From Phycisphaerae bacterium (lineage in GTDB: Bacteria; Planctomycetota; Phycisphaerae; Phycisphaerales; SM1A02), in assembly GCA_016795035.1 (NCBI GenBank), contig JAEUIT010000014.1, positions 1-34,907 of the forward strand: DNA of 34,907 bases. The letters run 5' to 3'. Positions 26,506-34,690 of this stretch are shown in pieces. Within the stretch, counting starts at the first letter, position 1. Each line of letters begins with the position of its first letter. Position numbers and translations under genes: made by a program. The notes under the pieces were generated by a model. That model ran no database searches and was not told the DNA's origin. It saw only the letters and a program-made list of their open reading frames with translations.

Positions 26506-27378
26506 CTAAAGCGGCCGCTTCTCCACCGGCTTCTCCGGCTCGTCGGCCAGCGGAATCGGATCGTCGACCACCGGCTTTCGTTCGAGAGGCGGCGGCGGGC
26601 CGTTTCGCCACGTCGTCCGTGGCGCTGTCCGACGATCGACGGAGGCCGTCGTCTTCGTCGTCGTCTTCGTCATTGGGGCATGCGACGGCGTGTCGTTCGC
26701 GTCGTCTGCCTCTTCCACGTCGCGTTGCAGTCCCACGAGCTGCAACAGTGAGCGTTCGTCCGGCTCCGGCGTGATCACGCGGAAGTAGCTCAGGCAGAAG
26801 CCGAGGGCGACCCCGACGAAGAGCCCTGCGATGTGGGCGCCGTGGCCGATGCCATCGTGCGACCCGAGATTGATCAGGTCGAACGCGAGCCACGCCAGGA
26901 TCGCCCAATAGGCGGCAACGTCGAACTCGCCGCTCCACCAATATCCGACGACCCACGTGAAGCGCACAGTGTTCAGCGCGTACCAAACGAGAAAGATCCC
27001 CGAGATGCCATTGATCGCAGCGCTCGCGCCAATGCCCATCGAATCGCTGAAGTCGTCGTGCAGGAGACTGGCGCCGAGCCCGCACCCGGCGTAGATGATC
27101 GGGTACCAGAAGTTCCCCACCTTCGCGCACACCGCGTTGCCGAACACCCACAGGAAGAGCATGTTGCCCGCGAGGTGCATGAAGTCCATGTGCGCCAAGG
27201 GATGCAGCAGGTGGCCCCACGCGGAGTCGCCGTTCGCCACGCATGCCTCGAGGAAGGGCGTGGGATCATCGCCGCGCCAACAGTAGAAGAACGCGACGAC
27301 CGTCACCGCCATGATGACCCAGTTCATCCAGGGCCAGCGGTGCATGACGACATCAACGCCGATCGGGAAGACGATCAT
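26506..27378 (-). CDS. Rhomboid-family intramembrane serine protease
   Basis: 290 residues from the ATG at 27378 (MIVFPIGVDVVMHRWPWMNW); the open frame runs further upstream without protein-like sequence. The rhomboid features are AHMDFMHLAGNMLFLWVFGN (oxyanion His68/Asn72), GIGASAAINGISG with catalytic Ser119 in a GxSx setting (Ala in place of the commoner Gly after Ser), and HGAHIAGLFVG with catalytic His182. About six membrane segments end near residue 200; the last 90 residues are a charged, Thr/Lys- and Pro-rich tail. It should cleave membrane-anchored proteins within the bilayer; substrate unknown. Confidence 0.9.
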   Translation of the reverse strand: MIVFPIGVDVVMHRWPWMNWVIMAVTVVAFFYCWRGDDPTPFLEACVANGDSAWGHLLHPLAHMDFMHLAGNMLFLWVFGNAVCAKVGNFWYPIIYAGCGLGASLLHDDFSDSMGIGASAAINGISGIFLVWYALNTVRFTWVVGYWWSGEFDVAAYWAILAWLAFDLINLGSHDGIGHGAHIAGLFVGVALGFCLSYFRVITPEPDERSLLQLVGLQRDVEEADDANDTPSHAPMTKTTTKTTASVDRRTAPRTTWRNGPPPPLERKPVVDDPIPLADEPEKPVEKRPL

Positions 27379-27428
27379 GCCGCGAGTGTAGCGGCTCCTC
27401 ACTCCGCGTTGCAGCCAGGTTCCCTCGG

Positions 27429-28190
27429 TCAGCCGAATGCGCGCGGGTTGGCCGTCATCTCGGGAATGATCGCCCCGAACCCGCCCGCGGCGTTCCGCTT
27501 CAGCGACCGACGTGCAACGCTGAAGGCGAAGAGAATCCGCTGCCACCAGCCGCCGGCAACGCGGAGTGGCTGCGTCTTGCCGTTGAGCGCGACAAGCTGC
27601 GACAGCTCGAGCCCGTCGCGCTCGTAGCGCGAGAGGACGTGCAGGAGGTCGGGCTCAGGCCCCTTCTCGGACGGCCGCACCACGACCACGCGTCGGATGC
27701 CGTGCGAGCCGAGGAACGCCGCCGACGGGAAATCCTGCGGCATGATGGCCCAACGGTTGTCGTACTGGCCGGGCATCGGTCGGCCAACGAGGCGTTGCGA
27801 GTCGAGCAAAAAGGCGGGCAGCCCGTCGCCGCGAGAGGGGAGCGCGCGCAGCCGGTCGGCACCGAGGGCGAGCGCGGCCACCGCGGCGCGGACGGGCAGG
27901 ATCTCGCCGCGGTTCGTGCTCGTATTGAAAAGCGGGACCGGCGCGTGGCCGCGGGCCGCGAGCGCGAGCCCGAGCGCCACCGACTCGAGCGCCGGCATGT
28001 CGACGACGAGCGCCGCGTCTTTCGGCACGCGATCGATCCACGACGGGCTCAGCTCCTGGCCGATCTCCGGCGCCGCAAGATCCTCGGGAATGAGCGCGGT
28101 GACGCCAAAGAAGAGCGACGGCTTCGCCCATGGCGACCAGCGTGCGCCGGGGGGCGCCCACGCGTCAAAGACGTCCTGTGGCGTATGCAC
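27429..28190 (-). CDS. Protein of unknown function, third gene of the DUF350/ATP-grasp operon
   Basis: 253 residues from a GTG at 28190. AAGGAG at 28197-28202, six bases upstream, fixes this start, so the gene begins inside the last 26 bases of the ATP-grasp gene. The protein appears cytoplasmic with no membrane segment. Visible features: VHTPQDVFDAWAPP, a block DAALVVDMPALESVALGLALAARGHAPVPLFNTSTNRGEILPVRAAVAAL, then LPAFLLDSQRLVGRPMPGQYDNRWAIMPQDFPSAAFLGSHGIRRVVVV. The last reads like a conserved alpha/beta core. The C-terminus has a basic stretch (FAFSVARRSLKRN). I recognise no named family. The tight overlap says it works with the ATP-grasp enzyme. Confidence 0.8.
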   Translation of the reverse strand: MHTPQDVFDAWAPPGARWSPWAKPSLFFGVTALIPEDLAAPEIGQELSPSWIDRVPKDAALVVDMPALESVALGLALAARGHAPVPLFNTSTNRGEILPVRAAVAALALGADRLRALPSRGDGLPAFLLDSQRLVGRPMPGQYDNRWAIMPQDFPSAAFLGSHGIRRVVVVRPSEKGPEPDLLHVLSRYERDGLELSQLVALNGKTQPLRVAGGWWQRILFAFSVARRSLKRNAAGGFGAIIPEMTANPRAFG

Positions 28191-29514
28191 GCGCTTCTCC
28201 TTCGATGAGACCGTGAGGGCCGACGCTCGTCGTTGCAGCCGGACCGTCGTCGGGAATGACGACGACGCCGACGTCGCGGGCGTTCGCGTCGATGAGCGGC
28301 TTCGCCGCCACGCGGGCGTAAGCGCCGCAGGCACGGCCGTCGACGACGTACACGCCGACGCACGCATGCACCGGCCCGTCGGGGCTTTCGATCGGCCGCG
28401 ACCGGAAGCGCCGCTGCGCCACCCAATGCTTGGGGAACCAGCGGGCCGATCGGAGAAGCCGCCTCCGTTCGCGCTCGGGCGTCACGCCGTCGAGGACGAT
28501 TCCGTCGCCCACGCGACCGAGCGCGGGCTTCAGGCACCAGTCGTCGGGAAGGCCCCGGCGCGTGAGGACGCGCGACGGCTCGACCGTCTCCGGAAGCCAC
28601 GCTCTCCACGTTGCATTCGCCGTTGCAGCTCCCGCCGCGAGCGTCGCCCAAACGAGCGGCACGCGCTTCGACTGCATCAGGAGCGCGGTCGCCGGATTCG
28701 CCTGCGGCGTCTCCCCCGCCCCGACACCCGACGCGAATCCCGCCCACCGCGGGGTGCCGAACGGCCAGGGCGAGAGCGCGGGCAGCCACTCCGCCGGATA
28801 AAACCGCACAAGCGCGGCGAGCGGTCCGCGATGGGCGGCGATGTCCGCATGCGCGACGCCATCAATCCATCGCACGTGATCCGGCGCGAGGAGAACGGTC
28901 GCGCGACCCCGCCCTTCGAGCCGACGCCCGAGGAACGCCACGACCTGGCGGTCGTCGGTGTAGGCCGTCGCGTGCACGAGGCCGACCGGCGCGTCGGTCA
29001 CGCACGCGGCGACCACGGCGTCGGCGACCGCGGCGCCGGGATCGCCCGGCGATCGCGCCTGCCGGTCGTCCTCCAACGCAAACGTCGACAAGGCGTGCGC
29101 CTCGAGGAACCCTCCGGGCACGTCGGCATTCACTTCCGACAGTGCCCAGCCATCGAGCGACGGATGAAAGTCGTACCGGGAGAAGCGCGGCGTCCGGGCG
29201 ATGCGCTCCACGCGCGCGAGCGCGGCGGCGACGCGTCGGGGAATGCCGAGCGTCGGCCAGAGGTCACGGCGCCGACAGAGTTCGGCCTCCATCGCGAGCG
29301 ATTCCGCGTCGAGCGACTCGGCGGCCCGCGTGAGCGTCGACCACGTGCGCGCCGAGAGTTCGAGCGGCCACCGCGCCGTCACGTCGACGTCGCCGTATTG
29401 CGGGTCGCACTTCCCGAACTCGAACACGAGCCGCGAGCGCCGCGCGCGATCGAGCGCGTCGGGCCAGCGGGCGCCGGCGCGGACGTCGAACGTTTGGGTG
29501 CGCGTCAACTCCAT
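28165..29514 (-). CDS. Glutathionylspermidine-synthase-like ATP-grasp ligase
   Basis: 449 residues from the ATG at 29514, which overlaps the upstream membrane gene by 10 bases. The pattern fits the GSP_synth ATP-grasp family (synthetase half of GspS; also YgiC/YjfC): KCDPQYGDVDVTARWPLEL near the N-terminus, FHPSLDGWALSEVNADVPGGFLEA (metal/ATP-binding Glu-x-Asn-Ala-Asp), DDWCLKPALGRVGDGIVLDG (ATP-contacting Lys) and ACVGVYVVDGRACGAYARV toward the end. There is no amidase domain. By family it would join a carboxylate to an amine through an acyl phosphate. Substrates are unknown, and several positions differ from true glutathionylspermidine synthase (KPALGRVGDG rather than KPxxxREGxN), so the product is likely different. 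Confidence 0.85.
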   Translation of the reverse strand: MELTRTQTFDVRAGARWPDALDRARRSRLVFEFGKCDPQYGDVDVTARWPLELSARTWSTLTRAAESLDAESLAMEAELCRRRDLWPTLGIPRRVAAALARVERIARTPRFSRYDFHPSLDGWALSEVNADVPGGFLEAHALSTFALEDDRQARSPGDPGAAVADAVVAACVTDAPVGLVHATAYTDDRQVVAFLGRRLEGRGRATVLLAPDHVRWIDGVAHADIAAHRGPLAALVRFYPAEWLPALSPWPFGTPRWAGFASGVGAGETPQANPATALLMQSKRVPLVWATLAAGAATANATWRAWLPETVEPSRVLTRRGLPDDWCLKPALGRVGDGIVLDGVTPERERRRLLRSARWFPKHWVAQRRFRSRPIESPDGPVHACVGVYVVDGRACGAYARVAAKPLIDANARDVGVVVIPDDGPAATTSVGPHGLIEGEARAYATGRL

Positions 29515-30296
29515 CGCCCCACCAGCGCGAGGTAGAACGTGCCCGCGAACGCGTAGAACGCCGCCGGCAGGAGACCTGCAACGACGAGCGAAGGCCGTGG
29601 CGTGTCGGCCGTCGGGCGCGTCTGACGGCCGAGGAGCGCCTCGAGGACGGCGAGAAGGATCACCGCCGAGCCGATCCGAACGAAGTCGGACGTCGCCGCG
29701 CCGATCCCCATCCACGTGCCCGCGGCGGCGCGGCCGAGGATCGCGCCTGCAACGACGAGGAAGGTCGCAAAGCGGAAGGCGACCGCGGGCGACCGGTCGA
29801 TCGTGACCTGGGCGGTGACGTCCGCGATCCGATCGAGCGTGAACCAGAGCGCGAGAAGCGTGAGCGTCGCAAGGCCGCTCGAATAGACGACGACCCACCA
29901 GCCCGGCCCGTCGCCGAAGTTGCCGCCGGCATAGGCGAGGCCCGCGGCGAGCAGCCCGCCGAACCACAGGACGCCCGCCGCGGCGTTGCGCCGCTCGAGC
30001 CAGTCACGCGTCACGTCGAGGCCATAGAAGCGATACACGCCGCCGCAGACCGAGATCCATGCGAGCCCCATGACGGTGTACATGAGGAGATAGCGAATGT
30101 CCGTGCGGACGTCGGACGCGGCGAACTCTTGAAGGAGGGCGAAGATCACCATGCCCACTCCGAACGGCGCCGCGCTCACGACGAACTTCGGCCCGCCAGC
30201 CGCACGCAAGGCCGACGCGTGGATCGCGCGACTCACGAGGATGACCGTCGCCACGGCGAGCGAGATCAAGGTGACGGCAGCTTCGTCGAGGGACAT
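29505..30296 (-). CDS. DUF350-like polytopic membrane protein
   Basis: 263 residues from the ATG at 30296 (MSLDEAAVTLISLAVATVILVSRAIH); the open frame extends upstream without membrane-protein character. About eight hydrophobic segments are visible, and the second half resembles DUF350: DRSPAVAFRFATFLVVAGAILGRAAAGTWMGIGAATSDFVRIGSAVILLAVLEALLGR. DUF350 proteins (YjfL type) are often encoded beside GSP-synthase-like ATP-grasp genes, as here. First gene of the operon; its stop codon lies inside the start of the ATP-grasp gene. Transport or a membrane-anchoring role for the ligase product is inference. Confidence 0.7.
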   Translation of the reverse strand: MSLDEAAVTLISLAVATVILVSRAIHASALRAAGGPKFVVSAAPFGVGMVIFALLQEFAASDVRTDIRYLLMYTVMGLAWISVCGGVYRFYGLDVTRDWLERRNAAAGVLWFGGLLAAGLAYAGGNFGDGPGWWVVVYSSGLATLTLLALWFTLDRIADVTAQVTIDRSPAVAFRFATFLVVAGAILGRAAAGTWMGIGAATSDFVRIGSAVILLAVLEALLGRQTRPTADTPRPSLVVAGLLPAAFYAFAGTFYLALVGRWS

Positions 30297-30360
30297 GCGT
30301 GGCGGAAGCGTAGCGAAACTCGCCAACGGGGCGCGGCGTCGGGTACTACTACCGCCCTCG

Positions 30361-31635
30361 ATGAAGGCCCTTCTCGTCACGCTCGGTTCCCACGGCGACA
30401 TCCACCCGTTCGTCGACATCGCGCGGGCGCTCGCCGCGTGCAACGTGGAGACGCTCCTCGCGACGAACCCCTACTACGAGCGGCAGATCGCGGCGGCCGG
30501 CGTGCCGTTCGCCGCCTTCACCGAGTTCCTCGACCTGAAGGAGATCATCGAGTCGGACGACGTGATGCATCCCACGCGCGGGCCGCTCACCGTCCTTCGC
30601 CGCCTCACGCTGCCGCACGTCGCCGACTTCGTGCGGCGGCTGCGCGAGCTCATCCGCGAGTTCCGCCCCGACGTCCTCGTCTACCACCCGATCGTCCTGG
30701 GCGCGCCGTGGGCGGCGCAGCTCGAGGGCGGCGTGCCGACCGTGTCGATCTCGCCGAGCCCGCTTCTCTGGGCGAACCCGCACGACGCCCTCGTCCTTCT
30801 CCCATTCCGGTCGCACGCGCCGCATCCGTACGTCGTGCGCTTCGACCGATGGATGAGCCGGACGGTGCTCCGCTTCGCGCTTGATCCGGGGCTCAATCGC
30901 GTGCGCCGCCAGCTCGGCCTCGCGCCGGCGAAGCACCAGCTCGCCGCCGCGAGCTGCAACGCGGACATGAATCTCGGCATCTGGTCGCCCGTGCTGCGCC
31001 CGCCGCTCGAGGGAGACCCGCCGAACTCGTTCGTCACCGGCTTCACGTGGCACGACCGCGACCACACGCAGGAAACGCCCGACCACGAGCTCTCCGCGTT
31101 TCTCGACGCCGGCCCTCCGCCGATCCTCTTCGCGCTCGGCTCGACCGGCGTGCATGCGGCGGGCGACTTCTTCGCCGGCGCCGTCGACGCGGCGCTCGCT
31201 CTCAAGGCGCGGGCGCTCCTCGTCGTGGGCCGGGGCCAGAAGCCGCCCGCGAACCTTCCCGCCGACGGCTCCATCACGTCTGTCGCGTACGCCCCCTTCT
31301 CGGCCGTGTTTCCGCGGGCGAGCGTGGTCGTCCACCACGGCGGTGCGGGCACGATGGCGCAGGGCCTCCGCGCCGGACGCCCGACGCTCATCACGCCGAT
31401 GGCGCACGACCAGTTCGACAACGCGGCGCGGGCGAAGCGGCTCGGCGTCAGCGACACGCTGCGCTTCGTGAAGGCGACGCCCGAGCGGCTGCGCGGGACG
31501 CTCGACGCGATCCTCCGCGACCCGTCGATGGCCGAGCGCGCCGCGGGCATCGCGCCGCGCATCGCCAAGGAAGACGGCGCCGCGGAGTGCGCCCGCCGCA
31601 TCGCGGGGCTCGTCGCGCCTGCAACGCGGAGTTGA
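30361..31635 (+). CDS. GT1-family glycosyltransferase (UGT/MGT-like)
   Basis: 424 residues. The N-terminus KALLVTLGSHGDIHPFVDIARALAA is the GT-B opening strand and loop with the usual GSxGD-H element. The donor-binding region near the C-terminus reads VVHHGGAGTMAQGLRAGRPTLITPMAHDQFDNAAR (about 323-357), the typical GT1 HGGxGT...P...DQ...NA motif. It should transfer a sugar from a nucleotide sugar to a small acceptor such as a lipid, sterol, polyketide or carotenoid; the acceptor is unknown. It is divergent from the DUF350 operon with 64 bases between starts, so the two may share a control region. Confidence 0.9.
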   Translation: MKALLVTLGSHGDIHPFVDIARALAACNVETLLATNPYYERQIAAAGVPFAAFTEFLDLKEIIESDDVMHPTRGPLTVLRRLTLPHVADFVRRLRELIREFRPDVLVYHPIVLGAPWAAQLEGGVPTVSISPSPLLWANPHDALVLLPFRSHAPHPYVVRFDRWMSRTVLRFALDPGLNRVRRQLGLAPAKHQLAAASCNADMNLGIWSPVLRPPLEGDPPNSFVTGFTWHDRDHTQETPDHELSAFLDAGPPPILFALGSTGVHAAGDFFAGAVDAALALKARALLVVGRGQKPPANLPADGSITSVAYAPFSAVFPRASVVVHHGGAGTMAQGLRAGRPTLITPMAHDQFDNAARAKRLGVSDTLRFVKATPERLRGTLDAILRDPSMAERAAGIAPRIAKEDGAAECARRIAGLVAPATRS

Positions 31636-31660
31636 CCTCCCACCGACGCACCCACGAGCC

Positions 31661-32209
31661 ATGGCGCAGACCTCCACCGTCCATTCGATCGAACTCGAGC
31701 TCGCCGACGTCGACCGCGGCGCGTATGCGACCGTGGCGTTCAAGGCGGCGCGGCATCCGTCGGAGACCGCCGACTTCTTCGCGACGCGCCTGCTCGCCTT
31801 CGCGCTCGAGTACGCCGAAGGCATCGCCTTCTCGAAGGGCGGCATCTCCGATCTCGACGAGCCGGCCATCGTCGTGCGCGACCTGACCGGCGCGCTGACC
31901 GCGTGGATCGAGATCGGCACCCCCGACGCGAACCGGCTGCACAAGGCGGCGAAGGCGGTGCGCCGCGTCGCCGTCTATCCGCACAAGGACCCGGGGCCGT
32001 TTCTCGCGTCGCTCGCCGACGTCCGCATCCACCGCGCCGACGAGATCGAGCTCGTGACGATCGACCGCCCGCTCGTCGAAGGCCTCGCCGCGCGGCTCGA
32101 CCGGCGGATGTCGGTGACCCTCTCGGTGACCGAGGGACAGGCGTACCTGACGGTGAACGGGGCGCACCTCGAAGGGGCGGTCACGCGTCGGCCGCTCGTG
32201 GCGCTATGA
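31661..32209 (+). CDS. YaeQ family protein
   Basis: 182 residues, the standard length. Diagnostic sequence: HPSETADFFATRLLAFALEYAEGIAFSKGGISDLDEPAIVVRDLTGALTAWIEIGTPDANRLHKAAKA ... VAVYPHKD. YaeQ has a PD-(D/E)XK nuclease-like fold (the Glu-Ile-Gly core is visible in WIEIGTPD), but its function is unsettled. It starts 25 bases after the glycosyltransferase and is probably co-transcribed. The 3' end overlaps the convergent SulP gene by six bases. Confidence 0.92.
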   Translation: MAQTSTVHSIELELADVDRGAYATVAFKAARHPSETADFFATRLLAFALEYAEGIAFSKGGISDLDEPAIVVRDLTGALTAWIEIGTPDANRLHKAAKAVRRVAVYPHKDPGPFLASLADVRIHRADEIELVTIDRPLVEGLAARLDRRMSVTLSVTEGQAYLTVNGAHLEGAVTRRPLVAL

Positions 32210-33898
32210 AGCTTCGTTCGCCGCGCCCGCCGGCGCGCGTGCCTGCATCGCCTGATACCGCTCGATCACCGCACGGGCGTTGAAGAGGAGACGGTCGCGC
32301 CCGAGCTCGTCCGCGAGTCCCGAGCGACGCACCACCTCGAGGACTCCGGGATTCAGCCCCGCGAGCCAGCGGATCTCGCCCCCCGCGCGGGAACGTCGCT
32401 CGCTCTCGATCAGCACCTGCAACGCGGAGTACTCGATGTCGTGCACGCGGCTCATGTCGATCGCGAGCACCTTCGGGCGATGCTCGCGCACCAACGCTGC
32501 GATCTGGTCGGCGACGTTCTGCGCGTTCGCGAAGAAGAGCCGCCCTTCCGGACGCACGATGAGGAGGCCGTCGAACGTTTCGTCGTCGGGATGCTCCGGC
32601 GAAAGGGGCCGCAGGACGTCGGCGCCGCGCTTGCGCCCGATGACGTAGACCTTCGGGTACGCGGTCTGGCTCGCAAGCGAGAGGAGCGACACCACGATCG
32701 CGACCACGATGCCGTTCATCGTGCCGAGGATGAGCACGCCCACGCAAGCGACGAGCGACCAGCGGAACTCGCGCAGGCGGACGCGCCGGATGTCGAGGAA
32801 TTCGCGCGGCTGGATCAGGCCGATGGAGTAGACGATCACGACGGCGGCGAGCGTCGCGTTCGGGAGTTTCGCGAGGACCGGCGCGAGGAAGAGCATCGTG
32901 GCCAGCGCGATCGTCGCCGTGACGACGGAGGCGATCTGCGTGCGCCCGCCCGTCGAGCGCACCACGGCGGTCTGCGACGTGCCGCCGCCCGCGGGCATGG
33001 CGCCGAACAGCGAGCCGGCGACGTTCGCCGCGCCGAGTGCGATGAGTTCGCGATTCGGGCTCACCGGCGGGTCGTCGCGATGGGCGAACGCGCGGCCGGC
33101 GGCGATCGACTCGGTGAAGCTCATGAGCGCGATGCCGAGGGCGCCGGGCGCGAGCGTCATCGCCAGATCGATGGAAGGAAGCGTGAGCGGCGAGAAGCCC
33201 CGCGGAATCTCGCCGACGAGCGCGACGCCGCGATCGCCGAGGTCGAACCACCACGCGACCGCGATCGCTGCGCCAACGACGAGAATCGGCGCCGCCGAAT
33301 GGGGCCGCACGCGCTCGACGACGACGAGGAGCGCGAGCGTCGCCACACCGATCGCGGCTGCGGCGGGAACCGCATGCGGAACGTCGCGCGCGACCGCGAC
33401 GAGATCGGCGAAGAAGCTCGACTTCTCGACGTGGAGCCCGAGGAGCTTCGGCACCTGATCGAGCACGATCACGAGCCCGATCCCCGCCTTGAACCCGGTG
33501 AGGACCGGCGCCGAGATGAAGTTGGCGGCAACGCCGAGACGGAGGAGGCGTGCAACGACGAGAATCGCGCCGACGAGCGCGCTCAGCGTTGCCGTCGCGG
33601 TCACGAGCCGCGCGGGATCGCCGTCCGGCACGGCAACGGCGAGTTGCGTGCCCGCGAGAATCGCGAGCGTCGTCGTCGAGCTCACGCTCAGCACGCGCGA
33701 CGATCCGAGGATCGCGTACACGACCATCGGGAGGAACGCGGTGTAGAGGCCGACCTCGACCGGAAGGCCCGCGACTGTCGCGTACGCCATGGCCTTCGGT
33801 ATCACGACGGCCGCGGCGGTCACCCCGGCCACGAGATCCGGCCGCCACCCGGCGCCGTCGGGCGCCCGGGGGTCCGGGTCCTGTGGGGAAGCGGTCAT
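32204..33898 (-). CDS. SulP-family anion transporter with STAS domain
   Basis: 564 residues. The N-terminal 410 residues are polytopic with SulP landmarks: DLVAGVTAAAVVIPKAMAYATVAGLPVEVGLYTAFLPMVVYAILGSSRVLSVSSTTTLAIL, SFTESIAAGRAFA and NVAGSLFGAMPAGGGTSQTAVVRSTGGRTQIASVV. A STAS domain follows (about 440-550: DGLLIVRPEGRLFFANAQN, KVLAIDMSRVHDIEYSALQVL, with Asp-Met-Ser at the usual phosphorylatable position). SulP proteins move sulfate, bicarbonate or dicarboxylates; nothing here selects among them. Single gene, divergent from the VOC gene with 92 bases between starts. Confidence 0.92.
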   Translation of the reverse strand: MTASPQDPDPRAPDGAGWRPDLVAGVTAAAVVIPKAMAYATVAGLPVEVGLYTAFLPMVVYAILGSSRVLSVSSTTTLAILAGTQLAVAVPDGDPARLVTATATLSALVGAILVVARLLRLGVAANFISAPVLTGFKAGIGLVIVLDQVPKLLGLHVEKSSFFADLVAVARDVPHAVPAAAAIGVATLALLVVVERVRPHSAAPILVVGAAIAVAWWFDLGDRGVALVGEIPRGFSPLTLPSIDLAMTLAPGALGIALMSFTESIAAGRAFAHRDDPPVSPNRELIALGAANVAGSLFGAMPAGGGTSQTAVVRSTGGRTQIASVVTATIALATMLFLAPVLAKLPNATLAAVVIVYSIGLIQPREFLDIRRVRLREFRWSLVACVGVLILGTMNGIVVAIVVSLLSLASQTAYPKVYVIGRKRGADVLRPLSPEHPDDETFDGLLIVRPEGRLFFANAQNVADQIAALVREHRPKVLAIDMSRVHDIEYSALQVLIESERRSRAGGEIRWLAGLNPGVLEVVRRSGLADELGRDRLLFNARAVIERYQAMQARAPAGAANEAS

Positions 33899-33990
33899 GC
33901 GGCTCGGAGCGTACAGCGCGCGGGTCGCGACGATGCCGCGAGACCTCCGCGGGTACGCTCTCCGCGTCTCTCCATCCGCGGAGCCTTCCC

Positions 33991-34362
33991 ATGAACCTCG
34001 GCGCCTTTTCCGTCAGCCTCGCCGTCAAGAATCTCGCCGCGTCGAAGGCCTTCTACGAGAAGCTCGGCTTCACCGCGTTCGCCGGCGACGCGGGCCAAGG
34101 TTGGCTCATCCTCCGCAACGGACAGCACGTGATCGGGCTCTTCCAGGGCATGTTCGAGAAGAACATCCTGACGTTCAATCCCGGCTGGGATCAGGACGCG
34201 CGGCCCCTGCCCGCCTTCACCGACGTGCGCGAGCTGCAACGACGACTGAAGACCCAGGGCGTGACGTTCGCCCAGGAGGCGGACGAGTCGACGAAGGGCC
34301 CGGCGAGCTTCGTGGTCGTCGATCCCGACGGCAATCCGGTGCTCGTCGACCAGCACGTCTGA
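33991..34362 (+). CDS. VOC (glyoxalase/bleomycin-resistance-like) family protein
   Basis: 123 residues from the ATG at 33991; the open frame runs further upstream but the fold begins here. Typical VOC pattern: SVSLAVKNLAASKAFYEKLGFTAFAGD, a central WLILRNGQHVIGLFQG, then FTDVRELQRRLKTQGVTF and a closing FVVVDPDGNPVLVDQHV. Proteins of this short type bind a metal between paired beta-alpha-beta units; the reaction is unknown. The next gene starts 10 bases on. Confidence 0.88.
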   Translation: MNLGAFSVSLAVKNLAASKAFYEKLGFTAFAGDAGQGWLILRNGQHVIGLFQGMFEKNILTFNPGWDQDARPLPAFTDVRELQRRLKTQGVTFAQEADESTKGPASFVVVDPDGNPVLVDQHV

Positions 34363-34372
34363 GCGCACGGCG

Positions 34373-34675
34373 ATGAAGCCTGCAACGCTGAGACGGTTCG
34401 CGCTCGCGCTCGAGGGCACGGTCGAGAAGCCGCACCACGAGATGACCTCGTTTCGGGCGCGGGGGCGCATCTACGCGACGATGCCGCCGGCCGAGACGCA
34501 CGTGCATGTCTTCGTGGACGAGGCGCTGCGGGAAGAGACGCTCGCACGCGGCGAGGCGTATACCGAGAAGCTGCGCTGGGGGTCGAAGGTGGTGGGGTTG
34601 CGAATCACGCTCGACGACGCGCCCGCGATAGTCGTGAAGCGTTTGGTGCGCGCGGCGTGGGCGCGCGAGCGGTGA
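34373..34675 (+). CDS. MmcQ/YjbR family protein
   Basis: 100 residues. LRRFALALEGTVEKPHHEMTSFRARGRIYATMPPAETHVHVFVDEALREETLA ... WGSKVVGLRITLDDAPAIVVKRLVRAAWARE follows the YjbR/CyaY-like double-wing pattern (PHxxxxSFRxxGRIYAT, closing VxxLVxxAW). Members are small cytoplasmic proteins, sometimes DNA-binding; function unknown. It begins 10 bases after the VOC gene and is probably in the same transcript. Confidence 0.88.
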   Translation: MKPATLRRFALALEGTVEKPHHEMTSFRARGRIYATMPPAETHVHVFVDEALREETLARGEAYTEKLRWGSKVVGLRITLDDAPAIVVKRLVRAAWARER

Positions 34676-34690
34676 GGGGTTGGGGGGCGG

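Noticed and set aside
26511..26522. Palindrome AAGCGGCCGCTT at the end of the rhomboid gene as an operator or terminator
   Set aside because: It has no loop and no T-run and lies inside the coding sequence; a 12-base GC-rich palindrome is not unusual here.
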